Origin: Paenibacillus sp. 37 | GTDB taxonomy: Bacteria > Bacillota > Bacilli > Paenibacillales > Paenibacillaceae | DNA length: 64,000 bases | Assembly (NCBI RefSeq): GCF_008386395.1 | Contig: NZ_CP043761.1 | Location: forward strand, 6,324,001-6,388,000 | Direction of reading: 5' to 3' | Shown: piece by piece, positions 52,775 to 64,000 of the stretch | How positions within the stretch are numbered: the first letter of the stretch is position 1 | Layout of the letters: each line of letters opens with the position of its first letter | Translations under genes and position numbers: made by a program | Notes under the pieces: generated by a model | Told to the model about the DNA's origin: nothing | What the model saw: only the letters and a program-made list of their open reading frames with translations | Databases searched by the model: none

Positions 52775-53512
52775 TTATTTTTCCGGAAGATATCCTTGCG
52801 GGTTAACTGGCTGTCCGTCTTCGTACACTTCAAAGTGAAGGTGATTGCCAAGCGTTTTACCCAATTCATTGACGCCAGCGGATGCAATCGCATCTCCCTG
52901 TTTCACTTCGTCGTCCTGTTTCACTTTGACGTCTGCCAAGCTTTGGTATACCGTCTTCAGGTTATCGCTGTGTGTGATTTCCACAACTTGACCTGTGAGC
53001 GGATTTTGCTCAACCCGGGTAACTTTACCGGCGAGTGCTGCTTTGACTTCAAACGTTTTGTTATCCCCACGTGCCAGATCCACACCCGTGTTCGGGATGA
53101 ATGTATCATTGTACTGCACCATTGCCGCTTCATGTTCCTCGGTTGAAGCTTCGCTATCATAGAAAGGTTTTACTACCGAAATTTCGGACGGTACCGCTAC
53201 CGGCCACACAAAATTCTCCGACTTTGCAACAACTTCCACACTTTCTTCTCCACCTACTGCTGTTCCTTCTGTACCCGCCGATGCACCTGTTTCTACTACC
53301 CCGCTAGCAGGGTCCGAGTTCAGCGTTTTGTCGCCTGTGCCCTGATAGACCCACACTAAGGTTAGTATAATGCCTGCTGCTGCGATGTAGGCTGCCGGGA
53401 AGACCCAGCGTTTGGACATTGCTCTTTTCCATGAAGAGGGCTGACTAGCCGGTACTCCTTGAGTTGTTTTAGGAGTTTCTTCTTGGATTGATTTTTTGTT
53501 TTGTTCATTCAT
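52775..53512 (-). CDS. spoIIQ: SpoIIQ-like M23-fold protein
   Basis: Forespore membrane protein that, with SpoIIIAH, links the two membranes during engulfment. The 245 residues from ATG 53510-53512 (GAGGTGATT upstream) have one transmembrane helix (VFPAAYIAAAGIILTLVWVY), a linker, and a LytM/M23 domain. The domain keeps HLHFEVYEDGQPVNP, but the first zinc-ligand position, normally His in HxxxD, is Asn (PNTGVDLARG), so peptidase activity is doubtful. B. subtilis SpoIIQ is also degenerate there. It follows spoIID, as in Bacillus. Confidence 0.92.
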   Translation of the reverse strand: MNEQNKKSIQEETPKTTQGVPASQPSSWKRAMSKRWVFPAAYIAAAGIILTLVWVYQGTGDKTLNSDPASGVVETGASAGTEGTAVGGEESVEVVAKSENFVWPVAVPSEISVVKPFYDSEASTEEHEAAMVQYNDTFIPNTGVDLARGDNKTFEVKAALAGKVTRVEQNPLTGQVVEITHSDNLKTVYQSLADVKVKQDDEVKQGDAIASAGVNELGKTLGNHLHFEVYEDGQPVNPQGYLPEK

Positions 53513-53600
53513 CTTAATCACCTCAGTAACAAGTGTTACCGGGTGCAACTCTTTTATACACGCGCGACTCTAATTATTTTCACGGAGGTTTCAGAGAGTG

Positions 53601-53798
53601 CTATATATATTGGAGATGAGTGTTAGTTCGTGCACCGCTTCGGGGCCAGAAACCCTTTCGACCGCTGGTTATTACTACCAGATTTCTTCTATCACCTTCT
53701 TCAAAGGTGAAATCCGGTAGTAAAGGCGGACGCTTTGCTTCTACAGGTCTTTTCTGCCCCCTGCGCTCTGCATACGCTAGCACTCTCCGCATATATAG
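53601..53798 (+). repeat. Dispersed palindromic element, copy B (about 198 bp)
   Basis: Outer ends CTATATAT / ATATATAG and GAGTG-TAG / CTAGCACTC are inverted. The core aligns with copies A and C (TAAAGGCGGACGCTTTGCTT, CTACAGGTC, TTTCTGCCCCCTGCGCTCT) with a longer arm (CACCTT / AAGGTG; TACCAGATTTC / GAAATCCGGTA). Confidence 0.85.
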
Positions 53799-53990
53799 CC
53801 AAGTCTTAAAAACTCCAGAAAGGGCGGTTGGTAAAAAGTGCGAATTGGCTTAATGACCAATCCTTCTCAGAAGTGAGTTTACTAGCAGAAAGCGAAATGA
53901 TATAGGATGTGACTGGATACCGGCCGACTAAGGCTTTCCTGACGTCCTCATGCGTCAAAGCATTTATCTATCCATCGGTGTTCATCTCTC
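53799..53990. other. Intergenic region between spoIID and spoIIQ
   Basis: No gene seen. The sigma-F-type promoter expected for spoIIQ was not identified with confidence; the palindrome copy B separates this stretch from spoIIQ. Confidence 0.4.
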
Positions 53991-55331
53991 CTACTTCGAT
54001 GCCAGCATCTTGGATGCCTGTCCGAATGAGATGCCTGTATAGTAGTGTTTGAGAATCTGGGTGGCCGTGTGTCCCTCCTGCGCCATGCCGTTTGCTCCCC
54101 ATTGGCTCATGCCAACCCCATGCCCGTATCCATACGTTGTAATCTGGATTTCGTCACCTGTGGTCTTCCAACTGAACTGGCTGGATCTTAATCCGAGCAG
54201 TTTGCGAACTTCGGGTCCGCTGAATGTTTCACCTGCAATCTGCATTTCCTTAATCCGATGTCCTTTGGTTGTAGACAATACTTCCATCCACGATCCACCC
54301 TTCTGGGCGGTAACCGGAATGGCATCCAGATTCAACTTCTGTAGAATTTCGTTACGCTTCATAGTGACAGTCTGCTTGAATCCTGGTGCCAGGTTTTTGT
54401 CCCACGGACTGTCTACACTTTGCAGATACGGCACAGCGTTCCCCCATACATCCTCGGCATTCTCGGTATACCCATTACTTGTGGAAAAAAAGGATGCGGT
54501 GATCGCCTTACCCTGATATGTCATCACCGTATCTCGACTTTCGCGGACAGCCTGTTGCAGCTTCTCCCATTCCTTCGCCTTCCCTAGACGCGTCCAATCC
54601 GCTTTCACCTGATCTGGCGGAATAAACACCTGATGGCTGACCGTATCCGTCACATCCGCCGCACCCGATGGAACACCGCTTGTATCCCTCGCTGCTAACC
54701 TACGCACGATAAATGTACGAGCAGCGATTGCCTGCGCCTTTAACGCCTCCAGTCTGAATTCCGCCGGCATCTCAGCTGCCACAACCCCCGTAACATAGTC
54801 TTCCAATGGCAGATTCATCGTTGTGCCCGTTGCAGACAGGTATACGCGCACTTTAGGTTCAGGGTAGGTAACAGGAACTGCTGGCGCAGGAGCCGGGGTT
54901 CTTGTACTGCTTGAATCTGTTGGAGCAGGGATCGGTTTTGGTGATTCACTTGTCCGCGGCCATACCAGCATTACCGGAATCAGCAACGCCATTGCCAATA
55001 AGGCAGATACAGCGGCAGCGGGTTGCCATCGCTTCGTATTGCGTCCCCATCGGGGTTTTCGTCCAAATGTCCGCATTCGGCGACGCTTCACACGTCGGAA
55101 CTGGTCCAGCTCAATAACGGGTATATGAATATGCTCGGTTGTCTTTCGGTTCAGTTCATCTGCCGACACCCGTCCTGGGTTTGATGATTTTGCAGACTGT
55201 GATGGAACAGTCCTCTGGTTCGATGGGGCAGGCTTGTCTTTTTCCACTCCAGAAACGGTATTCCCCTCCGGCTCTTGCATACCTGGACGAGGGACAAGGG
55301 GTACCTTTACCTGTACACGAGCTTCTTTCAT
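53991..55331 (-). CDS. spoIID: Stage II sporulation protein D (lytic transglycosylase)
   Basis: Part of the engulfment peptidoglycan hydrolase complex; a membrane-anchored lytic transglycosylase. The 446 residues from ATG 55329-55331 (GGAGGG upstream) have a long cytoplasmic Pro/Ser-rich N-terminus, one transmembrane helix near 100-120 (AAAVSALLAMALLIPVMLVW), and the SpoIID domain with LEDYVTGVVAAEMPAEFRLE, EALKAQAIAARTFIVRR, the catalytic glutamate in AAEMP, and the GHGVGMSQWGANGMA C-terminal block. The N-terminal extension of about 100 residues is longer than in B. subtilis SpoIID (343 residues). Confidence 0.95.
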   Translation of the reverse strand: MKEARVQVKVPLVPRPGMQEPEGNTVSGVEKDKPAPSNQRTVPSQSAKSSNPGRVSADELNRKTTEHIHIPVIELDQFRRVKRRRMRTFGRKPRWGRNTKRWQPAAAVSALLAMALLIPVMLVWPRTSESPKPIPAPTDSSSTRTPAPAPAVPVTYPEPKVRVYLSATGTTMNLPLEDYVTGVVAAEMPAEFRLEALKAQAIAARTFIVRRLAARDTSGVPSGAADVTDTVSHQVFIPPDQVKADWTRLGKAKEWEKLQQAVRESRDTVMTYQGKAITASFFSTSNGYTENAEDVWGNAVPYLQSVDSPWDKNLAPGFKQTVTMKRNEILQKLNLDAIPVTAQKGGSWMEVLSTTKGHRIKEMQIAGETFSGPEVRKLLGLRSSQFSWKTTGDEIQITTYGYGHGVGMSQWGANGMAQEGHTATQILKHYYTGISFGQASKMLASK

Positions 55332-55680
55332 TCGAATATAACCCTCCATTATCTATGGCCGGTCATGTGCCGGTCGTGTTGTTCAAATCCATAGTTTAGG
55401 TTATGAGCTGACTTGATCTGATAGAACCTGATTTGAGAGAAACGAGGCCCTTTTCGTTCTGTTCAATTTCCTGTTTTCTTTTGCTATGTACATCTTAGAA
55501 ACGTTGATCTGTGGCTGAATACCGGTGTTTAATTGGAACCGACACCCTATATAAATTACACTCTTTCATTTGGTTCGGAATCGATACAGAATACGATGTT
55601 ATGCTATACAAGGTTAGGACCAGCTATTAATAGAATCAGGTATCAAATATCTCGTTGTCTTCTTAAAAGTAAACACAAAA
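55332..55680. other. Intergenic region between murA and spoIID
   Basis: No gene was found. A sigma-E promoter for spoIID is expected here; only a weak CATAACCT-like element near 55395 was seen. Confidence 0.4.
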
Positions 55681-55706
55681 AAAGCCAAGCCAGATGGCTT
55701 AGCTTT
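55681..55706 (-). terminator. Terminator after murA
   Basis: Eleven-base arms AAAGCTAAGCC / GGCTTGGCTTT (one wobble) with a 4-base loop, then a T run on the minus strand, about 95 bases after the murA stop. Confidence 0.82.
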
Positions 55707-55801
55707 ATCATTTTTTACAATATACGTCCCTTCACATTCATAATCCACACAACTGTGTGACTCATCATAGGGGGATCATATTTTTTCTAATCAATCCAGT
55801 G

Positions 55802-57148
55802 TTAAGCCAAAGTTGGTTGCACCTTAAACATTGGTACTTCTTTCTCCACTTTTTCACTAGGTGCTTTGGTTGCTTCCAGCTTAGGCTCATCAACCGAGAT
55901 CCGATAGATGTCAGCGCCAAGTCCATTAAGCTTCTCAGCGAGATGTACATAACCACGGTCTATGTGATGAGTACCGCCCACTTCCGTTGTACCTTCAGCA
56001 ACAAGACCTGCAATAATGAGTGCGGCACCCGCACGCAAATCGGTAGCCGTTACTTTGGCACCCTTCAGTTTGGCATTACCTGTGATGATGGACGAACGTC
56101 CTTCAACTTTGATCTCCGCATTCATCAATTGGAATTCATCCACATGCATGAATCGGTTTTCAAAAACAGTCTCTGTCACCACACTTGTTCCTTCAGATGC
56201 AAGCAAGAGTGCCATCATCTGGGATTGCATATCTGTCGGGAATCCTGGGTAAGGTAGTGTTTTCACATCCACAGCCTTAAGAGGACGGTCTGCGATTACA
56301 CGCACGCCATTCTCATCCGGTTGGATTGTTACACCCATCTCTTCAAGCTTCGCAATAACGGAGCCTAAATGATCAGAGATTGCACCTTCGATATACACGT
56401 CACCACCAGAAATTGCAGCAGCAGCCATATACGTACCAGCTTCCACGCGATCCGGAATAACGGTGTGTGTAACACCTGTCAGTTTCTCCACACCTTCAAT
56501 GCGGATCACCCCAGTACCAGCACCACGTACGATGGCACCCATTCCATTCAGGAAGTTGGCAAGATCCACAATCTCAGGTTCTTTTGCCGCGTTCTCCAGA
56601 ACAGTTACACCTTCAGCCAATGTTGCAGCCATCATAATATTTTGAGTGGCACCTACGGAAGCCACATCCAGATAAATTTTCGCGCCACGCAACCGTCCTT
56701 GGCTACGAGCTTCGATATAACCTTGGCCCAAGCTGATCTCTGCGCCCATGGCTTCAAAACCTTTCAAATGCTGATCAATAGGCCGTGTACCGATGGCACA
56801 TCCACCAGGAAGTGAGATTCTTGTATGACCCATTCGAGTCAACAAAGGTCCCATGACCAAGAAAGACGCCCGCATTTTACTCACCCATTCATACGGGGCT
56901 TCACAGGAAGTAAGTTTCTCCGCATTTACGGTAATCACTTCGTCCCGGTATGTAACTCCCGCTCCCAGCGATTCCAACACCTTGTTAATCGTCATCACAT
57001 CGTCTAGAGGAGGCGCGTCAATAATAACGCTTTGTCCTTCTTCCCCTAAGAGAGAGGCAGCGATGATCGGAAGAACAGAATTTTTAGCGCCGCTAACTTT
57101 GACACTTCCGGTCAACCTTTTGCCACCGCGGACGATAAATTTGCTCAT
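55802..57148 (-). CDS. murA: UDP-N-acetylglucosamine 1-carboxyvinyltransferase
   Basis: Catalyses the first committed step of peptidoglycan synthesis (PEP plus UDP-GlcNAc). Features in 448 residues: [18 protein letters not shown] at the N-terminus with the conserved Lys, and the active-site loop [16 protein letters not shown] with the fosfomycin-reactive Cys. It probably starts at ATG 57146-57148, seven bases after GGAGGG; another ATG lies directly upstream. The C-terminus has an extra charged tail ([15 protein letters not shown]). Position next to spoIID and the atp operon matches murAA of B. subtilis. Confidence 0.97.
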   Translation of the reverse strand: MSKFIVRGGKRLTGSVKVSGAKNSVLPIIAASLLGEEGQSVIIDAPPLDDVMTINKVLESLGAGVTYRDEVITVNAEKLTSCEAPYEWVSKMRASFLVMGPLLTRMGHTRISLPGGCAIGTRPIDQHLKGFEAMGAEISLGQGYIEARSQGRLRGAKIYLDVASVGATQNIMMAATLAEGVTVLENAAKEPEIVDLANFLNGMGAIVRGAGTGVIRIEGVEKLTGVTHTVIPDRVEAGTYMAAAAISGGDVYIEGAISDHLGSVIAKLEEMGVTIQPDENGVRVIADRPLKAVDVKTLPYPGFPTDMQSQMMALLLASEGTSVVTETVFENRFMHVDEFQLMNAEIKVEGRSSIITGNAKLKGAKVTATDLRAGAALIIAGLVAEGTTEVGGTHHIDRGYVHLAEKLNGLGADIYRISVDEPKLEATKAPSEKVEKEVPMFKVQPTLA

Positions 57149-57670
57149 CATGGTTCCCTCCGCGCTTTTATTCCCTTTTCTTCATTCCGGAATACGTAAG
57201 CCCCACTGTGTGTAGAAAGGACTGTTGCTGTGTGTGGAATTTCGACATATTCTGGCATATTGCCACAGATGTCTGTTCAGAAAAGAATTGGTTTTTATAA
57301 TCAATATCAATGATACCATGTGCCGTGCATCTTGCTATTCAGCATGTAAAATTAGTGTCTTACAAGCCAGCAGAGCATCAGAACAGACAGAGTGGGATGG
57401 TTATTAGCCGGCATGAACCGGATATCCCGTTTATAACTACAAAATAAGTGAACAATTGTGAATTCCCTAACTTCCATCATAACATTGTTGAATTGTACGA
57501 TACAAGCATTTTTACATAAAACATCTCAAATTCATCCAATTTTACGTCACATTTTTTTCTTAATTTCTTTACCGACAACTCATACTCTAATTGTTAACAC
57601 AATTAATCGATGTTATTCGACAATGAACAGCTTGAAGAACCTAACAGATGATTAACCAACCATCTCAACA
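57149..57670. other. Gene-free region upstream of murA
   Basis: Several frames exist on both strands, but none has a ribosome-binding site and a protein-like sequence. The B. subtilis gene ywmB, normally here, is not seen. Promoter for murA not defined. Confidence 0.5.
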
Positions 57671-57928
57671 TTAAAACAAATTACGCAACATTTGAGTCCA
57701 GGACAAGTAGTCAATGACAAAGCCAGCAACGGCATGCCCCAAAATGATGGCGAGCAACAAATGCAACAATCTTCCCTGAGCACCCCGTGGTTGCCTGATG
57801 ATTAAATCCAGTTTGAGATTTGTCAAAGCCCACCAAGACAACGCAATACATAACAGGGAGACGATAATTGAGACCAAGCCATTGGTGCTTAGCGCCTGGT
57901 TCACCTGATTCGTCAGATCAGTATCCAT
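57671..57928 (-). CDS. ywzB: DUF1146 (YwzB-type) membrane protein
   Basis: Protein of 85 residues with two transmembrane helices (VSIIVSLLCIALSWWAL; LLLAIILGHAVAGFVIDYL) joined by a short basic loop that contains the family landmark LKLDLIIRQPRGAQGR. The function of the family is unknown. It lies between the atp operon and murA as in B. subtilis. Start at ATG 57926-57928 after GGAGGT. A sigma-A promoter lies about 225 bases upstream. Confidence 0.9.
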   Translation of the reverse strand: MDTDLTNQVNQALSTNGLVSIIVSLLCIALSWWALTNLKLDLIIRQPRGAQGRLLHLLLAIILGHAVAGFVIDYLSWTQMLRNLF

Positions 57929-58151
57929 ATATTCATTACCTCCACATTTGTTGCAGCGATCAGCATATCATATGCCCAACACCCATAACTTGTTAGCATA
58001 GAATGTATTGAGGATAACATGCTGAGCGTACTGTCAGATTTACTCCTGCCAGGCAGGAATCTCCTGATGCCCAATCACCGAGCAGCAACAATGCGGCTGT
58101 GCATGACTATGGAATCTACTACGCAGCTTCCTGCTTCTGCTGACTCTATGG
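57929..58151 (-). promoter_or_regulatory. Long leader of the ywzB gene
   Basis: The leader contains a compact hairpin (TCCTGCC/GGCAGGA around 58047-58065) and no coding frame I can support. Its function is unknown. Confidence 0.4.
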
Positions 58152-58181
58152 AATATAGGCTCTTTCATCATACATTGTCAA
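58152..58181 (-). promoter_or_regulatory. Sigma-A promoter of ywzB
   Basis: TTGACA (58176-58181), 18-base spacer, TATATT (58152-58157) on the minus strand. Confidence 0.65.
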
Positions 58182-58492
58182 TTACATTGATTTCCACTTC
58201 TAAAATATTTTAATTTTAAAATGCCGGGATTTTGTGACTAAAACGACATAAAAGAGCGCTATTTCGATATCGATTCTGTCATTTCCTCGGAAATAATTTA
58301 AATTTACTCATGAAAAAAATGGTTCTCTTAGTGGTAAATGCGCCCACTACTTTAGTCCTACATTCTATTCAAATCCTCATAATCGGTGAATATTTTGCTT
58401 AAAATACTTCTTATTACTGGAGGGATAAGATGGATTTGTGGTCAGCCATTTTGATATATTCGATAAAACAATTCTATCAAACAAACTCAAAA
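58182..58492. other. Intergenic region downstream of atpC
   Basis: AT-rich. Two short plus-strand frames occur (58311-58400, and one from 58430 with a good GGAGGG site) but they run into the atpC terminator or coding region and are not supported as genes. Confidence 0.4.
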
Positions 58493-58520
58493 AAGCCCGG
58501 CAGACTAAGCCGCCAGGCTT
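58493..58520 (-). terminator. Terminator of the atp operon
   Basis: Nine-base stem AAGCCTGGC / GCCGGGCTT (one wobble) with a 10-base loop, then TTTTGAG on the minus strand, 12 bases after the atpC stop. Confidence 0.9.
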
Positions 58521-58531
58521 CAAAGAATCGT

Positions 58532-58936
58532 TTATTTGCCGAACACATTAATCCGGTTAACCGCTTTTTGCAGCGCAATCTCTGCACGACGGTGATCAAA
58601 GTGGTCCTGATTGCTTTGGCTTGCAAGCCGACGTTCTGCCCGCTCTTTCGCCGCACGCGCACGATCCACATCAATGCTTTCCGGGAATTCAGCACTCTCT
58701 GCGAGTACAACAACCTTATCTTTACGTACTTCGATAAACCCGCCACCGATAGCAACTCGTTTATTTTCTTTTCCGTTATGGATATAGATCGGTGCAATCT
58801 GCAAAGGTGTAACCATAGGAATATGACCTGGCAGAATGCCCAGTTCCCCTTCAATACCACGAGCCGTAATGCTATTCACCTGTTCTGAATAGACCAAACG
58901 CTCAGGTGTTACGATTTCCAACAAAAAGGTGCTCAA
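58532..58936 (-). CDS. atpC: ATP synthase F1 epsilon subunit
   Basis: Central-stalk and inhibitory subunit of F1. I start it at TTG 58934-58936, six bases after AGGAGGG, giving MSTFLLEIVTPERLVYSEQV and 134 residues; the ATG six bases upstream abuts the ribosome-binding site. The beta-sandwich signature GELGILPGHIPMVTPL and the two-helix C-terminus (DVDRARAAKERAERRL) are present. Last gene of the operon. Confidence 0.97.
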   Translation of the reverse strand: MSTFLLEIVTPERLVYSEQVNSITARGIEGELGILPGHIPMVTPLQIAPIYIHNGKENKRVAIGGGFIEVRKDKVVVLAESAEFPESIDVDRARAAKERAERRLASQSNQDHFDHRRAEIALQKAVNRINVFGK

Positions 58937-58998
58937 TTCCATCCCTCCTGAAATATCCGAAGGATAGCCCGCTTCATAAGGACAATCCTGGATTCAGA

Positions 58999-60417
<1,419 letters not shown>

Positions 60418-60497
60418 CTACAAGCCTGCTACTTTTGCAAAAATAATGTACCGTTCGTTTATCTTTGCTCTGCAAGCCTTCATTAATAAAAAAACGG

Positions 60498-61370
60498 TTA
60501 GCCTTGTGCTGCGTTGGCACCTGCCACAATTTCCGTAATCTCCTGCGTAATCGCCGCTTGACGGGCACGGTTGTATGTCAATGACAAGTCGTTAATGAGT
60601 TTGGATGCATTTTTGGTTGCATTACCCATTGCCGTCATTTTCGCGCCGAGCTCACTTGCCTTACCGTTCAGAAGTGCACCATAGATCAGCGTTTCCGCGT
60701 AACGCGGAAGCAGAACCTCCAGTACAGCCTCAGCAGACGGCTCGTATTCGTAGCTTGCCGTTGGTCCTTCCGCAGCAGTTACCTCAGGTGTTTCCATCGG
60801 AAGAAGTTTCTCTACCGTAGGAATCTGGGTCAACGCATTCACAAAGCGGTTATAACAAATGTACAATTCATCAAATTCAGCCAGTTCAAACCCATGAACA
60901 GCTTCGTGTGCGATGGATTTGATGTCTGCAAATGAAGGCGAATCCGACAGATCCGTTGTTGTGGATGCCATCGCAATTTCACGACGTCTGAAGTAATCGC
61001 GTCCTTTACGTCCAATGACGAACAATTCGTAATCATCCTGAGAGTTGTGGCGTTCTTTGAGCGTCTGATTAACTTGACGCAAAACGTTCGCATTGTATCC
61101 ACCTGCAAGACCACGGTCCGATGTAATGATCAGGTAAGCTGTCTTTTTGACCGGACGGCTCTCCAGCATCGGATGCTGTATACCTTGCGTGCTTGATGCA
61201 ATACTAGCTACAACTTCTTTCAGTTTCTCCGAATAAGGACGGGCTGCTTCCGCTTTTTCCTGCGCTTTACGCAGTTTTGCAGCAGCTACCATCTCCATTG
61301 CTTTGGTGATCTGCTTGGTGCTTTGTACGCTTTTAATTTGCCGCTTAATTTCGCGCATGCCTTTTGCCAT
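60498..61370 (-). CDS. atpG: ATP synthase F1 gamma subunit
   Basis: Rotor shaft. The 290 residues start MAKGMREIKRQIKSVQSTKQ and end with the matching C-terminal helix (NASKLINDLSLTYNRARQAA), the two coiled-coil ends of the shaft; the middle has LIITSDRGLAGGYN. AAGGTGGTG precedes ATG 61368-61370. Confidence 0.98.
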   Translation of the reverse strand: MAKGMREIKRQIKSVQSTKQITKAMEMVAAAKLRKAQEKAEAARPYSEKLKEVVASIASSTQGIQHPMLESRPVKKTAYLIITSDRGLAGGYNANVLRQVNQTLKERHNSQDDYELFVIGRKGRDYFRRREIAMASTTTDLSDSPSFADIKSIAHEAVHGFELAEFDELYICYNRFVNALTQIPTVEKLLPMETPEVTAAEGPTASYEYEPSAEAVLEVLLPRYAETLIYGALLNGKASELGAKMTAMGNATKNASKLINDLSLTYNRARQAAITQEITEIVAGANAAQG

Positions 61371-61386
61371 GATTTCACCACCTTAA

Positions 61387-61444
61387 AGTTTTGACAAAGT
61401 CAAAACTACATCGTAAGCATCATCTTTTTTGACAGAGTCAAAGT
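61387..61444 (-). repeat. Two short inverted repeats in the atpA-atpG gap
   Basis: AGTTTTGAC-AAA-GTCAAAACT (61387-61407) and, about 40 bases away, a near copy TTTGAC-AGA-GTCAAA (61428-61442). They can fold as small hairpins and may affect mRNA stability or processing. Confidence 0.7.
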
Positions 61445-61499
61445 ATTACATGCAGACATGCGGAATCAGTTAGACAACTCCGCACCTGCAATCATTTAT

Positions 61500-63020
<1,521 letters not shown>

Positions 63021-63030
63021 TCACCCCAAT

Positions 63031-63579
63031 CTACTGTACTCGTCTGTTAAAAGACTGCTCAAGACGTTCGAGCTTGCCAGCCAAGCTGCCGTCATAGATC
63101 GTATCGCCAATGGCGACTTTCAATCCGCCCAGCAGAGTCGGATCAACAATGTTCTCGATACGAATCTTTTTATTCACACGGCCACCGAATTCACGGGCTA
63201 CCGCTTCTTTTTCTTCATCATTCAATGCATAAGTCGAGTAGACACGTGCATCAGCGATGCCCAGCGACTCACCTTGGATCTTCCGATAATCATTCAGCAA
63301 GTCTCCCAGCAATTCAACGCGTCCGCGCTCAATCAACAACAAGACTGTACGAAGGACTGAATCGGATACCTTGCCATCAAGACTTGAGTGAATTACGTTC
63401 TGCTTGGCTTCATCAGAAATATTAGGGGATACGATAAATTTCTCGATATCTGCATCTCCGGTCAATGCACTGACTACTGCAACCAGTTCCTGTTCAACCT
63501 CAAGCACCTGCTGTTGCTGAAGTGCAACTTCGAACAATGCTTTCGCATAACGTTTGGCAACAATCGTATCGCGGCTCAT
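63031..63579 (-). CDS. atpH: ATP synthase F1 delta subunit
   Basis: Links the peripheral stalk to F1. The 182 residues include the N-terminal VAKRYAKALFEVALQQ and the C-terminal DPTLLGGLKVAIGDTIYDGS, with LERLEQSFNR at the end. It overlaps atpF by four bases (ATGA-type coupling) and begins after GTAGGAGG. Confidence 0.97.
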   Translation of the reverse strand: MSRDTIVAKRYAKALFEVALQQQQVLEVEQELVAVVSALTGDADIEKFIVSPNISDEAKQNVIHSSLDGKVSDSVLRTVLLLIERGRVELLGDLLNDYRKIQGESLGIADARVYSTYALNDEEKEAVAREFGGRVNKKIRIENIVDPTLLGGLKVAIGDTIYDGSLAGKLERLEQSFNRRVQ

Positions 63580-64000
63580 TGTCGGCCTCCTACCTCATTG
63601 AGGTATTGGTTCACAAGCTCTTCTTGTGCAGGACCGTTCTCAACTTCTTTTTTGATCAACTTGGATGCAATCTGAACGGAAGCTGTACCCAGTTCGCTGC
63701 GAAGTGCTGCGACTGCTTTGTTCTTCTCGCTCTCGATTTCGCGTACTGCGTCGTCTTTCAGACGATTAGCTTCAGCTTTTGCATCAGCCAAAATCGATTC
63801 AGCTTGTTTGCCACCTGTTTGTTTGGACTGTTCAATGATGTCGTAAGCATCTTGACGTGCTTGCTCAAGAGCTTGTTTTTGTTCCTCCACATAGGCAATG
63901 GCCTGTTCCCGAGTCTGTGCAGCCTCATTCATCTGCGTCATCACGAGTTCACGACGTTTTTCCATAATGGAGAACAAAGGCCCGAAGGCATAACGGCTAA
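63576..64000 (-). CDS. atpF: ATP synthase F0 b subunit, N-terminus cut by window edge
   Basis: Peripheral-stalk subunit. The visible 140 or so codons run in frame past an internal start (63975-63977) to the right edge: SRYAFGPLFSIMEKRRELV is preceded by open frame, so the membrane anchor lies outside. The rest is the long Glu/Lys/Ala coiled coil (EEQKQALEQARQDAYDIIEQ) ending NQYLNEVGGRQ. The stop overlaps atpH. Confidence 0.95.
   Translation of the reverse strand, partial: SRYAFGPLFSIMEKRRELVMTQMNEAAQTREQAIAYVEEQKQALEQARQDAYDIIEQSKQTGGKQAESILADAKAEANRLKDDAVREIESEKNKAVAALRSELGTASVQIASKLIKKEVENGPAQEELVNQYLNEVGGRQ

Noticed and set aside
53601..53853. Short frames on both strands in the spoIID-spoIIQ gap
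   Set aside because: Explained by the palindromic element copy B.
58430..58888. Plus-strand frame with a good GGAGGG ribosome-binding site downstream of atpC
   Set aside because: It runs through the atpC terminator and antisense to atpC; the translation is not protein-like after the first 20 residues. A short leader peptide is possible but unsupported.

Overview
The window looks like a chromosomal segment of a Paenibacillus-type, flagellated, endospore-forming Firmicute. Three things point there: gene order closely parallels the Bacillus subtilis degSU-comF-flg-hag, tagO, mbl-flhOP, spoIIID-spoIIQ-spoIID-murA and atp segment; there are several very large SLH-domain surface proteins together with csaB; and one secreted protein ends in a copper-amine-oxidase-N-like domain, a combination common in Paenibacillus. 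Every gene I could support reads on the minus strand, so transcription runs from high to low coordinates. No tRNA, rRNA, CRISPR array, transposase or prophage was recognised.

Right end to left. 58.5-64.0 kb is the F1 part of the ATP synthase operon (atpF cut by the window edge, then atpH, atpA, atpG, atpD, atpC, terminator). 51.1-57.9 kb carries a DUF1146 membrane protein, murA, spoIID, a spoIIQ-like gene, spoIIID and mbl. 48.1-51.0 kb holds flhO and flhP behind a sigma-D-type promoter, an EpuA-family protein and fabZ. 40.4-48.0 kb holds pgcA and the cell-wall glycopolymer genes (a DUF5693 membrane protein, csaB, a wecG/tagA-type glycosyltransferase and tagO). 17.6-40.3 kb is a surface-protein region: two C-terminal-SLH proteins, an N-terminal-SLH S-layer-type protein, an unrecognised 871-residue secreted protein and a phosphodiester-glycosidase-type protein, with metK, a small acid-soluble spore protein and small genes between them. 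0.45-17.6 kb is the degS-degU / comFA-comFC / flagellar late-gene cluster (yvyF, flgM, flgN, flgK, flgL, yviE, fliW, csrA, hag, flaG, fliD, fliS, fliT). A truncated secreted protein lies at the left edge.

The parts fit together. TagO, the TagA-type enzyme and CsaB would build and pyruvylate the wall polymer to which SLH domains bind. DegS-DegU, FlgM, FliW and CsrA are control points for motility. The hag leader contains a hairpin presenting a CsrA motif. A textbook sigma-D promoter also sits in front of a 1314-residue SLH protein, suggesting that a surface protein is switched with motility.

The most unusual items are that sigma-D/SLH link; a family of four dispersed imperfect palindromes of about 150-200 bp, all intergenic; tandem in-frame translation starts on the S-layer gene; a probable ATT start on fliW; an FN3 gene remnant between comFC and yvyF; a small orphan gene with a toxin- or immunity-like remnant in an AT-rich patch; and a strikingly GC-rich block inside comFA. 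Start codons were re-chosen from ribosome-binding sites where these were clear. No homology search was run, so family names rest on recognised motifs and gene order.
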